Below are positions 42,635 to 64,000 of a stretch of 64,000 nt of DNA, in pieces. The translations under genes were made by a program, and so were the position numbers. The stretch's first letter is position 1; each line of letters opens with the position of its first letter. Source of the stretch: Amoebidium appalachense. Its lineage: Eukaryota > Ichthyosporea. The stretch lies in contig CAVNZM010000009.1 of the NCBI GenBank assembly GCA_963693365.1, positions 9,982,001-10,046,000 of the forward strand, written 5' to 3'. The notes under the pieces were generated by a model, which did not search any database, was not told the origin of the DNA, and saw only the letters and a program-made list of their open reading frames with translations.

Positions 42635-42866
42635 AAGGGGGGGGGGGGGGGGGAGGGGGAGGGGGAGGGGAGGGGGGAGGGGAGGGGGGGGAGGGGAGGG
42701 GGGGAGGGGAGGGGGAGGGGGTCTTAGGGATGCTGCAGAATCGTCAGATATTAGACATACCAATACAATCATTCTCTCATATATGAGAGAAGATTGTGAC
42801 TAACGATGTGCAGAGCTGGTTAAGACCTGTTGAGTGTGCAGAGAAAATGGGAGGGGGAGGGGGGGG

Positions 42867-42900
<34 letters not shown>

Positions 42901-43684
42901 GAAGTAAGAGAGGGGAGGGTATGTGTTAGAGTGTCAGTAGTCTCAGGGGACCCTGCAGAGTCGTTAGATATCAGACAAAAACGCACCAACGACCAAGTTC
43001 TCCAAGGGGAGAAATGCGTAAAACGTTCTGCAGAGTGAGTTAGAGACCTGCTGATGAGAAGAGTGTGTACAGGGTTTGGCCGGGGGGGGGGGGGGGGGGG
43101 GAAGAAGGATTTTTCTTTTTTTAAAAAAAAACCCCCTGTGGTGGACAGATCAGAGACGACAGCTCCATTCCAAAACTTACCAGGCAACCCAAAAACCTAG
43201 CCGGCTGACAAAGAAGAAAGGCGGGGGAATTGTTTGGGAAGAGGGAGACACACACAGGAGAGGGAGAGAGAGAGGGAGGGAGGGAGGGAGGGGGGAGGTG
43301 TAGGGGCTTGTAGGGGGGGGATCGGGATAGAGTGGGGGACTAGGGAGTGTTGATCTTTTTAGTGATGATGGAGAGTATGTGAGAGGAGTGAACGCCACGG
43401 TATATGTGCGGGTGTGTGGCGAGAAAGCTGTGCATTTTGTGGTGCAAGAAGGGGGGGGGGGGGGGGGGGGGGCAATTACATTCACATAGTGCTTTGGGCG
43501 CTACAATAACTACATGTTCACTCGATGCACACAGTAGTTCTAAGGGCAGCATGTGTTCACATGCACACGGTAATTTTGATGCACACATGGGGGCGGCAAC
43601 CACACATGTTCACATAGTAGTCTTCATGCACAAAGTGCGTTCAGACGCACACAGTAATTAGTTTCTGGTGCACACAGTGCTAGT
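42331..43684. other. Intergenic, RPS27A 3' flank
   Basis: C12/A18/(GA)n/G-rich composite (42580-42720), G tract (42858-42899), G tract (43082-43101), GA-rich DNA (43255-43320) and G run (43450-43471). The phrase TCGTTAGATATCAGACA-like occurs twice (42742 and 42962), marking a diverged duplication around the G tracts. No gene was recognised. Confidence 0.5.
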
Positions 43685-46159
<2,475 letters not shown>

Positions 46160-46191
46160 TCATTAGGGCCCTGCTTCCTCCTCCCCTCACC

Positions 46192-47073
46192 GAGAGGGCA
46201 ACCACACCACCCCATCCGCCAGTCGAACAGTGGACTCCTACACACTAGCCAAGGAGCTGATATACGCAGTGTCTATAGCGTATATGTCAAAGAACACTTC
46301 AACTCTTTAGTGTCTGTATTAGCTACTTTCAGAAAGTGGTCCGTGTGTAGTGTACTACAGTGCCTCCCCTCTGTTCATTCGTGTCTCAACATCCTCGCCC
46401 TTCGTCGCCTCAAAAAAACTTCCACCCTCCGCCAAACACTCCTGCCGCCTTTCCCACCTCATTTCCGTTCTTTCTTCTACCAAAATGAAACCCTTCCTCT
46501 ATGTTTTGAGGCATCTATACCTGCAGTTCTCTCCGGAGGCTTGTCCGGAAACCTAGGCCAAAAAGGAACCGAACCAGGCCGATGCGATGATTTTGAAACC
46601 CGGCCGCCGCCCGCCCCCTGTTCTGTCGCAGTCTGTCGCAGTTTGATATGCATCACGAGCAGGTCACGTGACTAAATTATGCTGGATCATGCCAACGTTT
46701 GCCTGAAAATTCATGCAATTTCATGCAAAGCTCGTCTCCTTAGAAAGAATAGATTCTCCCTAACCACAAAATGAAGATATGCACGTGCAAGACACAAGAA
46801 CAGTGTCACTGTGTGGAACTTCGAAAAGTGGGAAAGGGACGTCTAACAAGGAGTGAATTCATGTTTCGTTTAGTTTATAGAGAGCTCTTTTTTTCTTATC
46901 CGCTCAATTCTATTGGGTATAGGAATATGATACTGAGCGTGTTATGGGAATAACTGCTTGGCATCTTCGGTTGCCACGCACGGTGACATCGTGCCAAATA
47001 CGTTTGAATTGAGGGTAGAGGTTACAGACCTAGTGCAACTGGGAGACTCAAGCCGGCGGGCTGAGAATTCAAA
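46192..47073. promoter_or_regulatory. Divergent RPS27A/NOL12 promoter region
   Basis: Less than 0.9 kb separates the RPS27A 5'-UTR exon from the NOL12 start, with opposite transcription. ATTGG at 46912-46916 lies about 160 bp before the NOL12 ATG. Microsatellites are absent here, in contrast to the introns. Transcription start sites are not determined. Confidence 0.5.
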
Positions 47074-51455
<4,382 letters not shown>

Positions 51456-51869
51456 AATGGTGTTGGGAATGGTTGTGTGTTTTTTGTTTCATTGTTTTTT
51501 TGTGAGCGGTTTTTCGATATAGTGTTTTCTAGAAGCACTGCACGCAGTATGTGCATAGCTGCAAACACGTGTCGAATGTTCGTGTGTCTACGGTGGATAT
51601 CTGTGGCTTTCACACCAATACTGGCAGAATGAATTTCATTACATGATTCGATTTAATGCATGAAAGATTGGAGCCGCTTTATAATTTAATAGCGTAATCC
51701 CACTGGTTTCGGATTTAGACAAGCCCCACAGTACTAGTGGCTGTTTCTTTGATTTTTCTCGTCTTTGAATACGACACGTCGGTGTTGTCTACTGTTTCTT
51801 CTCCCGGTATATTCCCCACTTTACGACTGTAATGTTTGCAATTGTAAGGTTTGGCGATTTCCCTGCACG

Positions 51870-51914
<45 letters not shown>

Positions 51915-52531
51915 CGGAGATTATAAGAGCACTCAGTCACATAATTGTTGATGTTAGGGTGCATGTGTGCCTGTTGAAACTGGAATGAATGAAAATAAAT
52001 ACGCACGTGTGGCTCCTGGGCGGCCAGCAGTCACAAACCACTCCCATTACTCTCGGGCTCTGCCCCCCTTCCCCCTCCTCCCCCCCCTCCCCCCCCCCCC
52101 CCCCTTCCTGCGTGTATGTGTACTTCAACCGTATAATTCCGCATTCTAACCTCCCCCCGCCCCCAGCTTTCTGCACCACCAGAACCACAATCACCTTTGT
52201 AATTACTACAAATAGTGCTACGTACAACCGGTGGCCACCAACACCCACACCTCACATGTGTGCCCACGAACACTAACGCGTACACCCAGGCACACAGATA
52301 CACATCATTGGTGACCACCACGTGTACAAATTAATCACGTGGATGCACCGGGTCCATGTCGATCCCGGGCCCTTGATTTGAAATGAACTTTGAGAAAACG
52401 AATGCGGCAAGCAAATGCGGCAGCGTGAACCTACTTGTACCTGGAGGCATCCACGCGTACGTACAGGGACCCAACACGGCCACCATCCTCACATCCCATG
52501 TGCACGTCTCTTGCTTTCCCCCCCCCCCCCC

Positions 52532-52581
<50 letters not shown>

Positions 52582-53111
52582 CCCAGGCCCCTCTACACCC
52601 CCTCCCCCTCCCCTCCGGCCCCTCCACCCCCTCCCTTCCCCAACCCTCCCTTTTCTCTCTTTCTCTTTCGCCCCCCTCCCGCCTTCTTCTCTCCCCCCCC
52701 TCCCCCCTAGGCCTCCCCCCGCCTAGGCTCTTGCCTTTAAATATTCCCTCCCAAATGGAGTGGTTTTCCCCACTCTACCCCCAGTTTTGTATATACCCTC
52801 TCATCTCTTGCAACTGAATCAGTAGAAGAGCCAGCTCGAAAAGCCTAGAACAGTAGCATGATCATGGGCTGCATTGTTCACATACTATGACATCCCCCCC
52901 CCCCCCCCCCCCCCCCCCCCAATATGGCCATATCCCCGGCCGGCGGGGCCGGGCCGGCCCCCCCCCCCCCCGGCCCCCCCCCCAAAACATACATACACAT
53001 AGGCGGAGATAGTGTGGTGCCCCCCTTTCTCTCCTAGGTCCAAAATAACTAACACAGAATAAAGCATAATTTAACTTCAACAAAACACCCCAGCCCCCTC
53101 CCCCCCGGCCG

Positions 53112-53145
<34 letters not shown>

Positions 53146-53596
53146 ATTGGCCCCTCCGAGTCCTCCCCTCCTTTCCCTCCTCCTATTCTGTATAATTCGT
53201 AAGTAATTGCGGATGAGTCAGGGATTTCCACTTGCAGAACGGATAAATTTCTAAATATTCAGGCCTAGGAATGCTGTGGAATAAAACCGGGAATCATTTC
53301 GTTTTTTACGTGGGTGACGTCGGCTCCTGATCCCGGCCCACCAAATACCTCAATCCCCCTTTATCCCCCCCCCCCCCCCCCCCCCCTTCCCCCCCTTTAA
53401 ACCCCCCCCCCCCCCCCCACCATCACCACCACCACCAACCCACCCCACCCCCATGCGCGCACCCACGAAACCATTCACAATAAATCCAGAAATCTTGTTT
53501 TGTACGCGGTTGACTGCTACTCCTAACTTATCTCCCCGTGCCCGGGGCCCGGTGAAACCCCCCCCCCTCCATCCCTTTCCCTGCCCCGTTCTAGAG

Positions 53597-53638
<42 letters not shown>

Positions 53639-54699
53639 CCCGCCCACCCACCCACTACACCACACCTCGGAGCGCGTGCGCACGCACACACACGCTGGCC
53701 ACAACGACCACCACCATCATCTCCCACCACCTACCCACTTCCGCCTCCCATCTGGATCTGCAGAAATCCCCCTGCCCATGTAGCCGTAAAACGAAGAAGG
53801 GGAAAAAAAAAAAAAAAAAAAAAATAGTAAATAGAATATGAAAAAAAAAAGGGGTTGGGGGGGGGGGTGGGGGGTGCGGTGGGTGGGGGGGAGATTTAAA
53901 AGAGTCGACGTCCCACACTCTTTCGGCATGCATTTATATTCATTTGGAAGGGGTACGGGTGTTTCCAGGATCTAGGAATATATTCACGAGATATTGCACT
54001 TGCAGAACCCTCCAGGTGCGACCATGGCCACAACTCCGACCCAAAGAAAAAAAAAAGAAAAAAAAAACGGGAAAACCTAGGCATGTAACTAATGAATTCG
54101 AAACTGTCGCGCCAATAGAATCTAAATATAAGTAAAAAAAACTTCGGCTATAGCTAGCATTTCATATATCATACGGTATCCCGGACTCGCGGGCTGGGCC
54201 GGGCCTTGCAACGTAGAAAAACTACGAATAGGGAACGATCACAATTTTTTTCCACATGCGGGTCCGCTAAAAGTACGGTGCACCAGTTTAAGCTTGCAGC
54301 GACTGAAGCACAATGACACGTGACATGCATATATCTTACGGCACACAATTGTTGTTGTTGTGGGCGAGGGGTTTTTGGGGGGAGGGGGGGGGGGGGGGGG
54401 GGGGGGTTGGGGAGGTGGGATCATGGGAGGAGGGGAGGCCCTGAGCTCGAGCCTCGTGGGGTGGGGAGGGGGGAGGGGGTGGTACCGGTTCGAAAACTAT
54501 GATTACTCATAATGTATACGTGCCTGTACATCTTCTAAAATACAACCTCAACGTTGTTCGGGTTGAATGTGCCGAGGGGGAAAAAAAAAAAGGCGGGGGG
54601 AAAGGGAGGGGGGGGGGGGGGGGGGGGGGGGTCTTTTCTCAAACAGGCACGGCCCAATTATATTGCAGCTGCAGGGCTCATCTGATGATAGAGACTTTC
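51456..54699. other. Intergenic, NOL12 to tRNA
   Basis: Contains AATAAA near 51994, G38 (51871-51908), a SINE-like 3' fragment with C tail (52105-52160), C-rich DNA with long C runs (52518-52580, 52890-52985, 53110-53145, 53365-53420, 53600-53636), A-rich runs near 53808 and 54050, and G tracts (54380-54406, 54608-54631). No exon was recognised. Confidence 0.5.
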
Positions 54700-54708
54700 A
54701 AAAAAAAA
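54700..54708 (-). terminator. Pol III terminator of tRNA-Ile
   Basis: Nine A on this strand, i.e. T9 in the transcript sense, two bases beyond the tRNA 3' end. Confidence 0.8.
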
Positions 54709-54710
54709 TG

Positions 54711-54784
54711 TGGCCCTTACAGGGATCGAACCTGTGACCTTGGCGTTATTAGCACCACGCTCTAACCGACTGAGCTAAAAGGCC
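54711..54784 (-). tRNA. tRNA-Ile (anticodon AAT)
   Basis: 74 nt, no intron. The acceptor stem starts GGCC and closes with GGCC plus discriminator A. D-arm AGCTCAGTCGGTTAGAGC contains a canonical A box, the anticodon loop reads CTAATAA with anticodon AAT (read as IAU after deamination), and the T-arm has GGTTCGATCC, a perfect B box. It closely resembles animal tRNA-Ile-AAT. CCA is not encoded. It lies about 170 bp upstream of, and antisense to, NDUFA7. Confidence 0.96.
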
Positions 54785-54952
54785 AGATGCCTACCACACA
54801 GCTAACAATGTAATATACCGAATTTCATTTGTTTTTAGCCCCTCGATCAAATCGGCGTGGCCCGCCGCCGGCGCTCTCTTGAAAAAGCACAGCCGGCGGG
54901 AAAAGCATCAGTGTTGCTGTGTGGGTGCCACGGTTCGCTCCAACCACCAAAC

Positions 54953-60160
<5,208 letters not shown>

Positions 60161-60217
60161 CCGGCCCGTTTATGATGCCACCGACCCGGCTCGGCCCGGC
60201 CCGGCCCAGCAGCCCTC

Positions 60218-60223
60218 AATAAA
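60218..60223 (+). terminator. NDUFA7 polyadenylation signal
   Basis: AATAAA 58 bp after the inferred TAA, followed by a T/G-rich stretch. Confidence 0.65.
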
Positions 60224-61267
60224 GTTTATGTGACCAGCAGTTATGAACAACATTATAGCATGAGTAATGGACGCCAAGAGGAAGCACTTGTCATGGTGCA
60301 TGTGTGTGTGTTTTGGCATGGGGTGAGTGGCGTTTGGTAGGCAGGGGAGTGGGGTGTTTGGTGGGGGGTAGAAGGAGGGGGAGGGGTGGGAGGGTTCTTG
60401 GGCTGCCCAAATATTGGACTTTGGGTGAAGTGAGTTGTGCACCCTTACCCGATTGGCTTGTGTGTGTAGGGGGAAGTGTAATATGTACGGCACCCCGTGC
60501 ATGTCTGTTCTCATTTGTGCATACTATGGTAAGTGCTATCATCTACATGTCTGAAATCGCCACTGAGTTGGTTAGGAATGCACATGACTAAATAGGATAT
60601 GCCATAATGCCATTGCTTTTCCTGTCCTGTACCTATAACACCTAGACCAGCGTGGCCTCACCGCCTCAGGCAATGCTTGATTTAGACTCTCAAGATCTAG
60701 ACGACCACCTGTGCTTTGACCAACGTAACCAACCTAGGATGACCATGAACCAATAATTACAGGCCAAGGATCGTTGGTAATACTGAGCCCAGGTTTCCAA
60801 CGTGAACAATCCAAGTGGCGCAGCTCAGGGAGATCTAGACGGTATATTAGAGCCTAGACCAGTTGCTTGCTTGGGAAAGGTTTACATAGAAACCTGCTCA
60901 GATGAGCTTATTGATGATTAACTTTTTTGATGTGCTTTAAGGGCGCGGAGGGGAGGGGTGGGGGGGGGGGGGGGGCGGAGGAAGGGGAAGATAAAATTGG
61001 GGAAGAACAATGAAAAGACTCGCGGAGGGAGGGGGTGGGGGGGGGGGGCGGAGGAAGGGGAAGATAAAATTGGGGAAGAACAGTGAAAAGACTCAGTACA
61101 CCAGTCGTGATCCCCAGAGAGAACCCCGAAGGCCAGAATTATCAAACCACCACTCATAATCAACATGAACTTGTTCTTCATTTCTTCCTTTTGTGTTGGG
61201 GACCGAGCCCCGCCCGAGCACACGGGCGCCATACATTCAATAGTCTACATCAAAACTACGCATACAT
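60224..61267. other. Intergenic between convergent NDUFA7 and EEF1D
   Basis: Unique DNA with a direct repeat of GCCTAGACCAG-like sequence (60643 and 60851), then a 73-bp tandem duplication (60946-61095). No gene was recognised. Confidence 0.55.
60946..61095. repeat. 73-bp tandem duplication with G tract
   Basis: Two nearly identical units containing a G tract, then CGGAGGAAGGGGAAGATAAA, and ending GAAAAGACTC. One substitution (AACAATG to AACAGTG) is evident outside the G tract. Confidence 0.85.
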
Positions 61268-62693
61268 TTATAGCTTGTTGAAGGCCACGACATCCATGCT
61301 CTGCACATAATCCTCGAAAGCGGTAATGTGCTCCTCAAGGTAATCAGTACCACACTTGTCATCCTCCACAACGCAAGTTATCTGCAGCTTCTTAATGCCG
61401 TAGCCGATCTCCACGAGCTTGGAGGTGCCCCACAGAAGACCCACGCACTCAACAGAGCGCACACACTCCTCGAGCTTGTCCATGGGGGTCTCATCATCCC
61501 AAGGCTTGACGTCCAGGATGATCTGAGACTTGGCAATCACACCAGGCTCTGTGGACGTGGAAGTGTGTGTGTGTGTGTGTGTGGAGGAGGGGAGGGGGGG
61601 GGGGGGGGAGGGGGAAGGGAGGTATACATGTTAGCAGAATGTTCAGGTTTTGGGTGGAAAAACAAGGAGCTGGCAGTGACCTCATGGAAGTTTATAATCA
61701 GGATTCAGAGATTTGGGTATAATAAATTTGGTGTAATCATAGGTCGCAGAGTTCCTTTGAAGCACGTTGCCTAGCTAGGCTTCAGCGAAGCACAAACAAG
61801 CGGAGCAAACATGGAACAGCACAGGCAATCACAGTTGTGTGAGTGAGCACGGAAGGCAGGAGTCGAGTATGTAAGCCTCAGCATAACCTGCTAAGGTAAT
61901 GGTTTGAATAGCAGAGGGGGTGGGTTAGGGTATGGCAGGGGTGTGTGTCGAGCACAGGAGAGAGGAAAGAGGGGAAAGAGGAGCGCGGGGGGGGGGGGGG
62001 GGGGGGGGGGGGGAGAAATACTGGCAGCCTTCTTGGCATTGTACTCTGCAAGGCGCTGTGCCTTAACCCTCTCCTTCTCCTCATCGTCCTCCTCGTCATC
62101 ATCACCGAACAGGTCAACATCATCATCATCCTCAGCAGCAGTGGGCTCGGCAGCCTTGGGAGCGGCAGCCTTGGGGGCGGGAGCAGCGGCACCGCTCTTA
62201 ATCTGCGTCTCGAGGGCAGCAAGGCGGGCCTCGAACTTGTTGTTTTCCTCCTCCAGCGCAGCAATACGCGCCTTCAGCTTCTCGTTCTCCTGCTTGAAGT
62301 GGTCGACCTGCAGAAAGAGACAACTGAGAAACTGAGACGCTGAGATTTCTGAAATGTCAAGCTTGTAACGTTGTCAACGTGGTCAAACACCAGGTAATTT
62401 TGAGACCTATCCAACGCTCCTAATTTAAAAGGAAATGCGCCATACACATAACAAGAATCGGTGTTACTTGCACAGACACCGAATATGGATTTAACCAAGC
62501 GTGTTTTCTGGGAGAGGCGCCGGAGGCTACACATGCAGATGTATCACCACAGAACTGGCACATCGGGAGCAAACCCTAAACTTTCTACACGGCATCACAC
62601 GGGTACCGTCACTTAGAGACAGCGACGCCATGCTACAGAACTGAGCGTCCAACACAAATCCTATGCCCAGAGCTGAACAGTAATACGCACCAT
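61268..62693 (-). CDS. EEF1D: eEF1B guanine-exchange subunit, leucine-zipper (delta-like) form
   Basis: Nucleotide exchange factor for eEF1A. Exons in transcript order: 62693-62691 (ATG only), 62307-62022, 61548-61268, giving 189 residues. The N-terminus [20 protein letters not shown] continues as a heptad coiled coil to about residue 40, like the zipper of animal eEF1B-delta; there is no GST-like domain as in eEF1B-beta. An Ala/Pro linker leads to the acidic block [15 protein letters not shown]. The C-terminal GEF domain then has [16 protein letters not shown] [32 protein letters not shown], and ends [11 protein letters not shown] with TAA at 61268. The single-codon first exon rests on AAAATG/GTGCGT, TCTGCAG/GTC and phase 0. 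The alternative ATG at 62647 reads into no phase-compatible exon. A minus-strand CCAAT box (62821-62825) lies about 130 bp upstream and a T9C-rich stretch just before the ATG. Confidence 0.92.
61676..61747 (-). mobile_element. 72-bp GTGACC element, copy 3
   Basis: Inverted relative to copies 1 and 2, with the shared core CAGAGATTTGGGTATA. Located in the EEF1D intron between its last two exons; in transcript sense it has the same orientation as the NOL12 copies. Confidence 0.65.
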
Positions 62694-63958
62694 TTTCGCG
62701 TTTGAAGTGAAAAAAAAAAGTGGGTGTGACTGAGTTGTGTGTGTGGGAGGGGGGGGAGGGAGTCCGAGGGACACATGGGCCTGAAAATGGCAAACAGAGC
62801 TTGCATGCTGCCGAGAGTAGATTGGCCACTTGTCAGTCATAGTACATGCCGGGTCTTGTCAAGGTATATTGATGCAACCAAGAATAAGTAATGCAACAAA
62901 CACACAACAGAATTCTTCCGAGTGTATAATTATTTGATTTTTTTGGTTAACTATATTATTAGAGCAAGCTCATACAGCCGGCCTCGAAAGGGTTTGGTTT
63001 GTCTAGTACAAAGGGAAGAGCCTCCATTCCGATCTATTTGTGATCATGACCACGTGCCAAAGATCGATCCGGGCCGCTTGCGAATCAGTTTCGAGCAGTC
63101 AGCCTGCAGGTCAAATGACCCGAACCGATGACGTCACCAGGGTTGCGCAAACCACCTAATACATGCCGGATCAAGACCCCCACATGTATAGTGGGTTGTT
63201 GGTATAGTGTCCCCTGAACCATGCACAACAACATATACAATGGTCGCCCCTCCTTAGGACCACGAAGGAGACCCAGGCCTATGGGTGCAATAATCACGCG
63301 ATTGTATCGTGCACATGCACGATTATATACGGGAGTGTGATGTCGCGATATATGCACGAGCAACATACATAGACTATGTATGAAAGTTTTGTGTATATAC
63401 ACTGTACGACAGTGTACGTAACATTGCTATTCTACATGTAGCCTTGATTGAACTCTATACCATACACGTGGTAAGCTATACAATATTGAATTACGTACCG
63501 AGTATAACTTTTTCTATGCACTCCTGTGTTATAGCTGTTCGAAGTTTTGAAAATCGGAAGGCTTATTAATTTTCGTATTTGGTGTATCTCGTTGGATATC
63601 ATGAAGCTGTCTATGCGACTATCTCGCAGTGTCTGTATAGCAACCGTTTTATGCATCCATTCTCAGACCTGTCTGACGCCCCGGCCTCAGAGTATAGCTA
63701 TATATAGTCCTACTTTTTGTTTGTGTTATAAACGAAAACCTTTTTTTTGCACAGCAAAACTTTCCCCCAATATTTCCATATTTGGCTATTCAGTCAGATC
63801 GCTACAGTAAATTAAATACTTAGAAAATATATTGCCATGTTCGCATTTCAAAGTGCACGTGCCAAACCTCTTTTGTGGCCATGGTGGTATCAATAGTAAA
63901 TGGAGGTGGACGGCAGTGCTGCTGCAACATGCTAGTGTTCTTTTTCTTTTTCGGTTGC

Positions 63959-64000
<42 letters not shown>
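62694..64000. other. EEF1D upstream region and right flank
   Basis: Unique, fairly AT-rich DNA with a CCAAT box (62821) and several short palindromic TATA-like stretches (63330-63420), ending in (GT)n from 63961 that runs off the window. No further exon was recognised. Confidence 0.5.

Noticed and set aside
52383-52500. Open segment MNFEKTNAASKCGSVNLLVPG before a long C tract
   Set aside because: Too short, no phase partner found and no recognised family; could be a gene relic but not supportable.

Overview
The window is nuclear DNA of a eukaryote with intron-rich genes (GT-AG introns of about 0.1 to 2.6 kb) and an exceptional load of homopolymer G/C tracts and (CA/GT)n microsatellites. The protein set (an ATP6AP2 orthologue, ERGIC3, an eEF1B subunit with an N-terminal leucine zipper, NOL12, the ubiquitin-eS31 fusion, NDUFA7) fits an opisthokont. 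A unicellular holozoan such as an ichthyosporean is my best guess, at moderate to low confidence. No prokaryotic operon, CRISPR array or virus was seen.

Layout: 1-8554 holds ATP6AP2 (+), a V-ATPase accessory protein, with its first exon not found. 8.6-14.2 kb is repeat-rich and contains one unrecognised two-helix membrane ORF (-). 14.2-17.3 kb is a four-exon C2H2 zinc-finger gene (-). 17.3-29.9 kb is gene-poor: SINE-like copies, a CCAAT-box cluster, a foldback transposon with an 8-bp target duplication, a minisatellite and CT/CA tracts. 29.9-40.5 kb is ERGIC3 (+), ten exons. 41.2-42.3 kb is a duplicated repeat block. 43.7-46.1 kb is RPS27A (-), divergent from NOL12 (+) at 47.1-51.5 kb. A tRNA-Ile(AAU) gene (-) sits at 54.7 kb, next to NDUFA7 (+, 55.0-60.2 kb), which converges on an EEF1D-like gene (-, 61.3-62.7 kb).

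Functions are mostly housekeeping: ribosome biogenesis and translation (RPS27A, NOL12, eEF1B, tRNA-Ile), the early secretory pathway and V-ATPase (ERGIC3, ATP6AP2) and respiratory complex I (NDUFA7). Exon joins were made by hand from reading-frame continuity, splice phase and remembered family similarity, so individual junctions may be off by a few bases.

The most unusual structure lies outside the coding sequence: (a) in two unrelated genes, the 3' end of an exon plus its 5' splice site is repeated in tandem inside the following intron; (b) a dispersed SINE-like family has a 3' end that always runs into an oligo(C) tract; (c) three very short (23-38 bp) insertions share a sequence and are flanked by 7-9 bp direct repeats; (d) GT repeats tend to lie just inside 5' splice sites and CA repeats just before 3' splice sites; (e) an uninterrupted run of about 115 G starts seven bases into an NDUFA7 intron.
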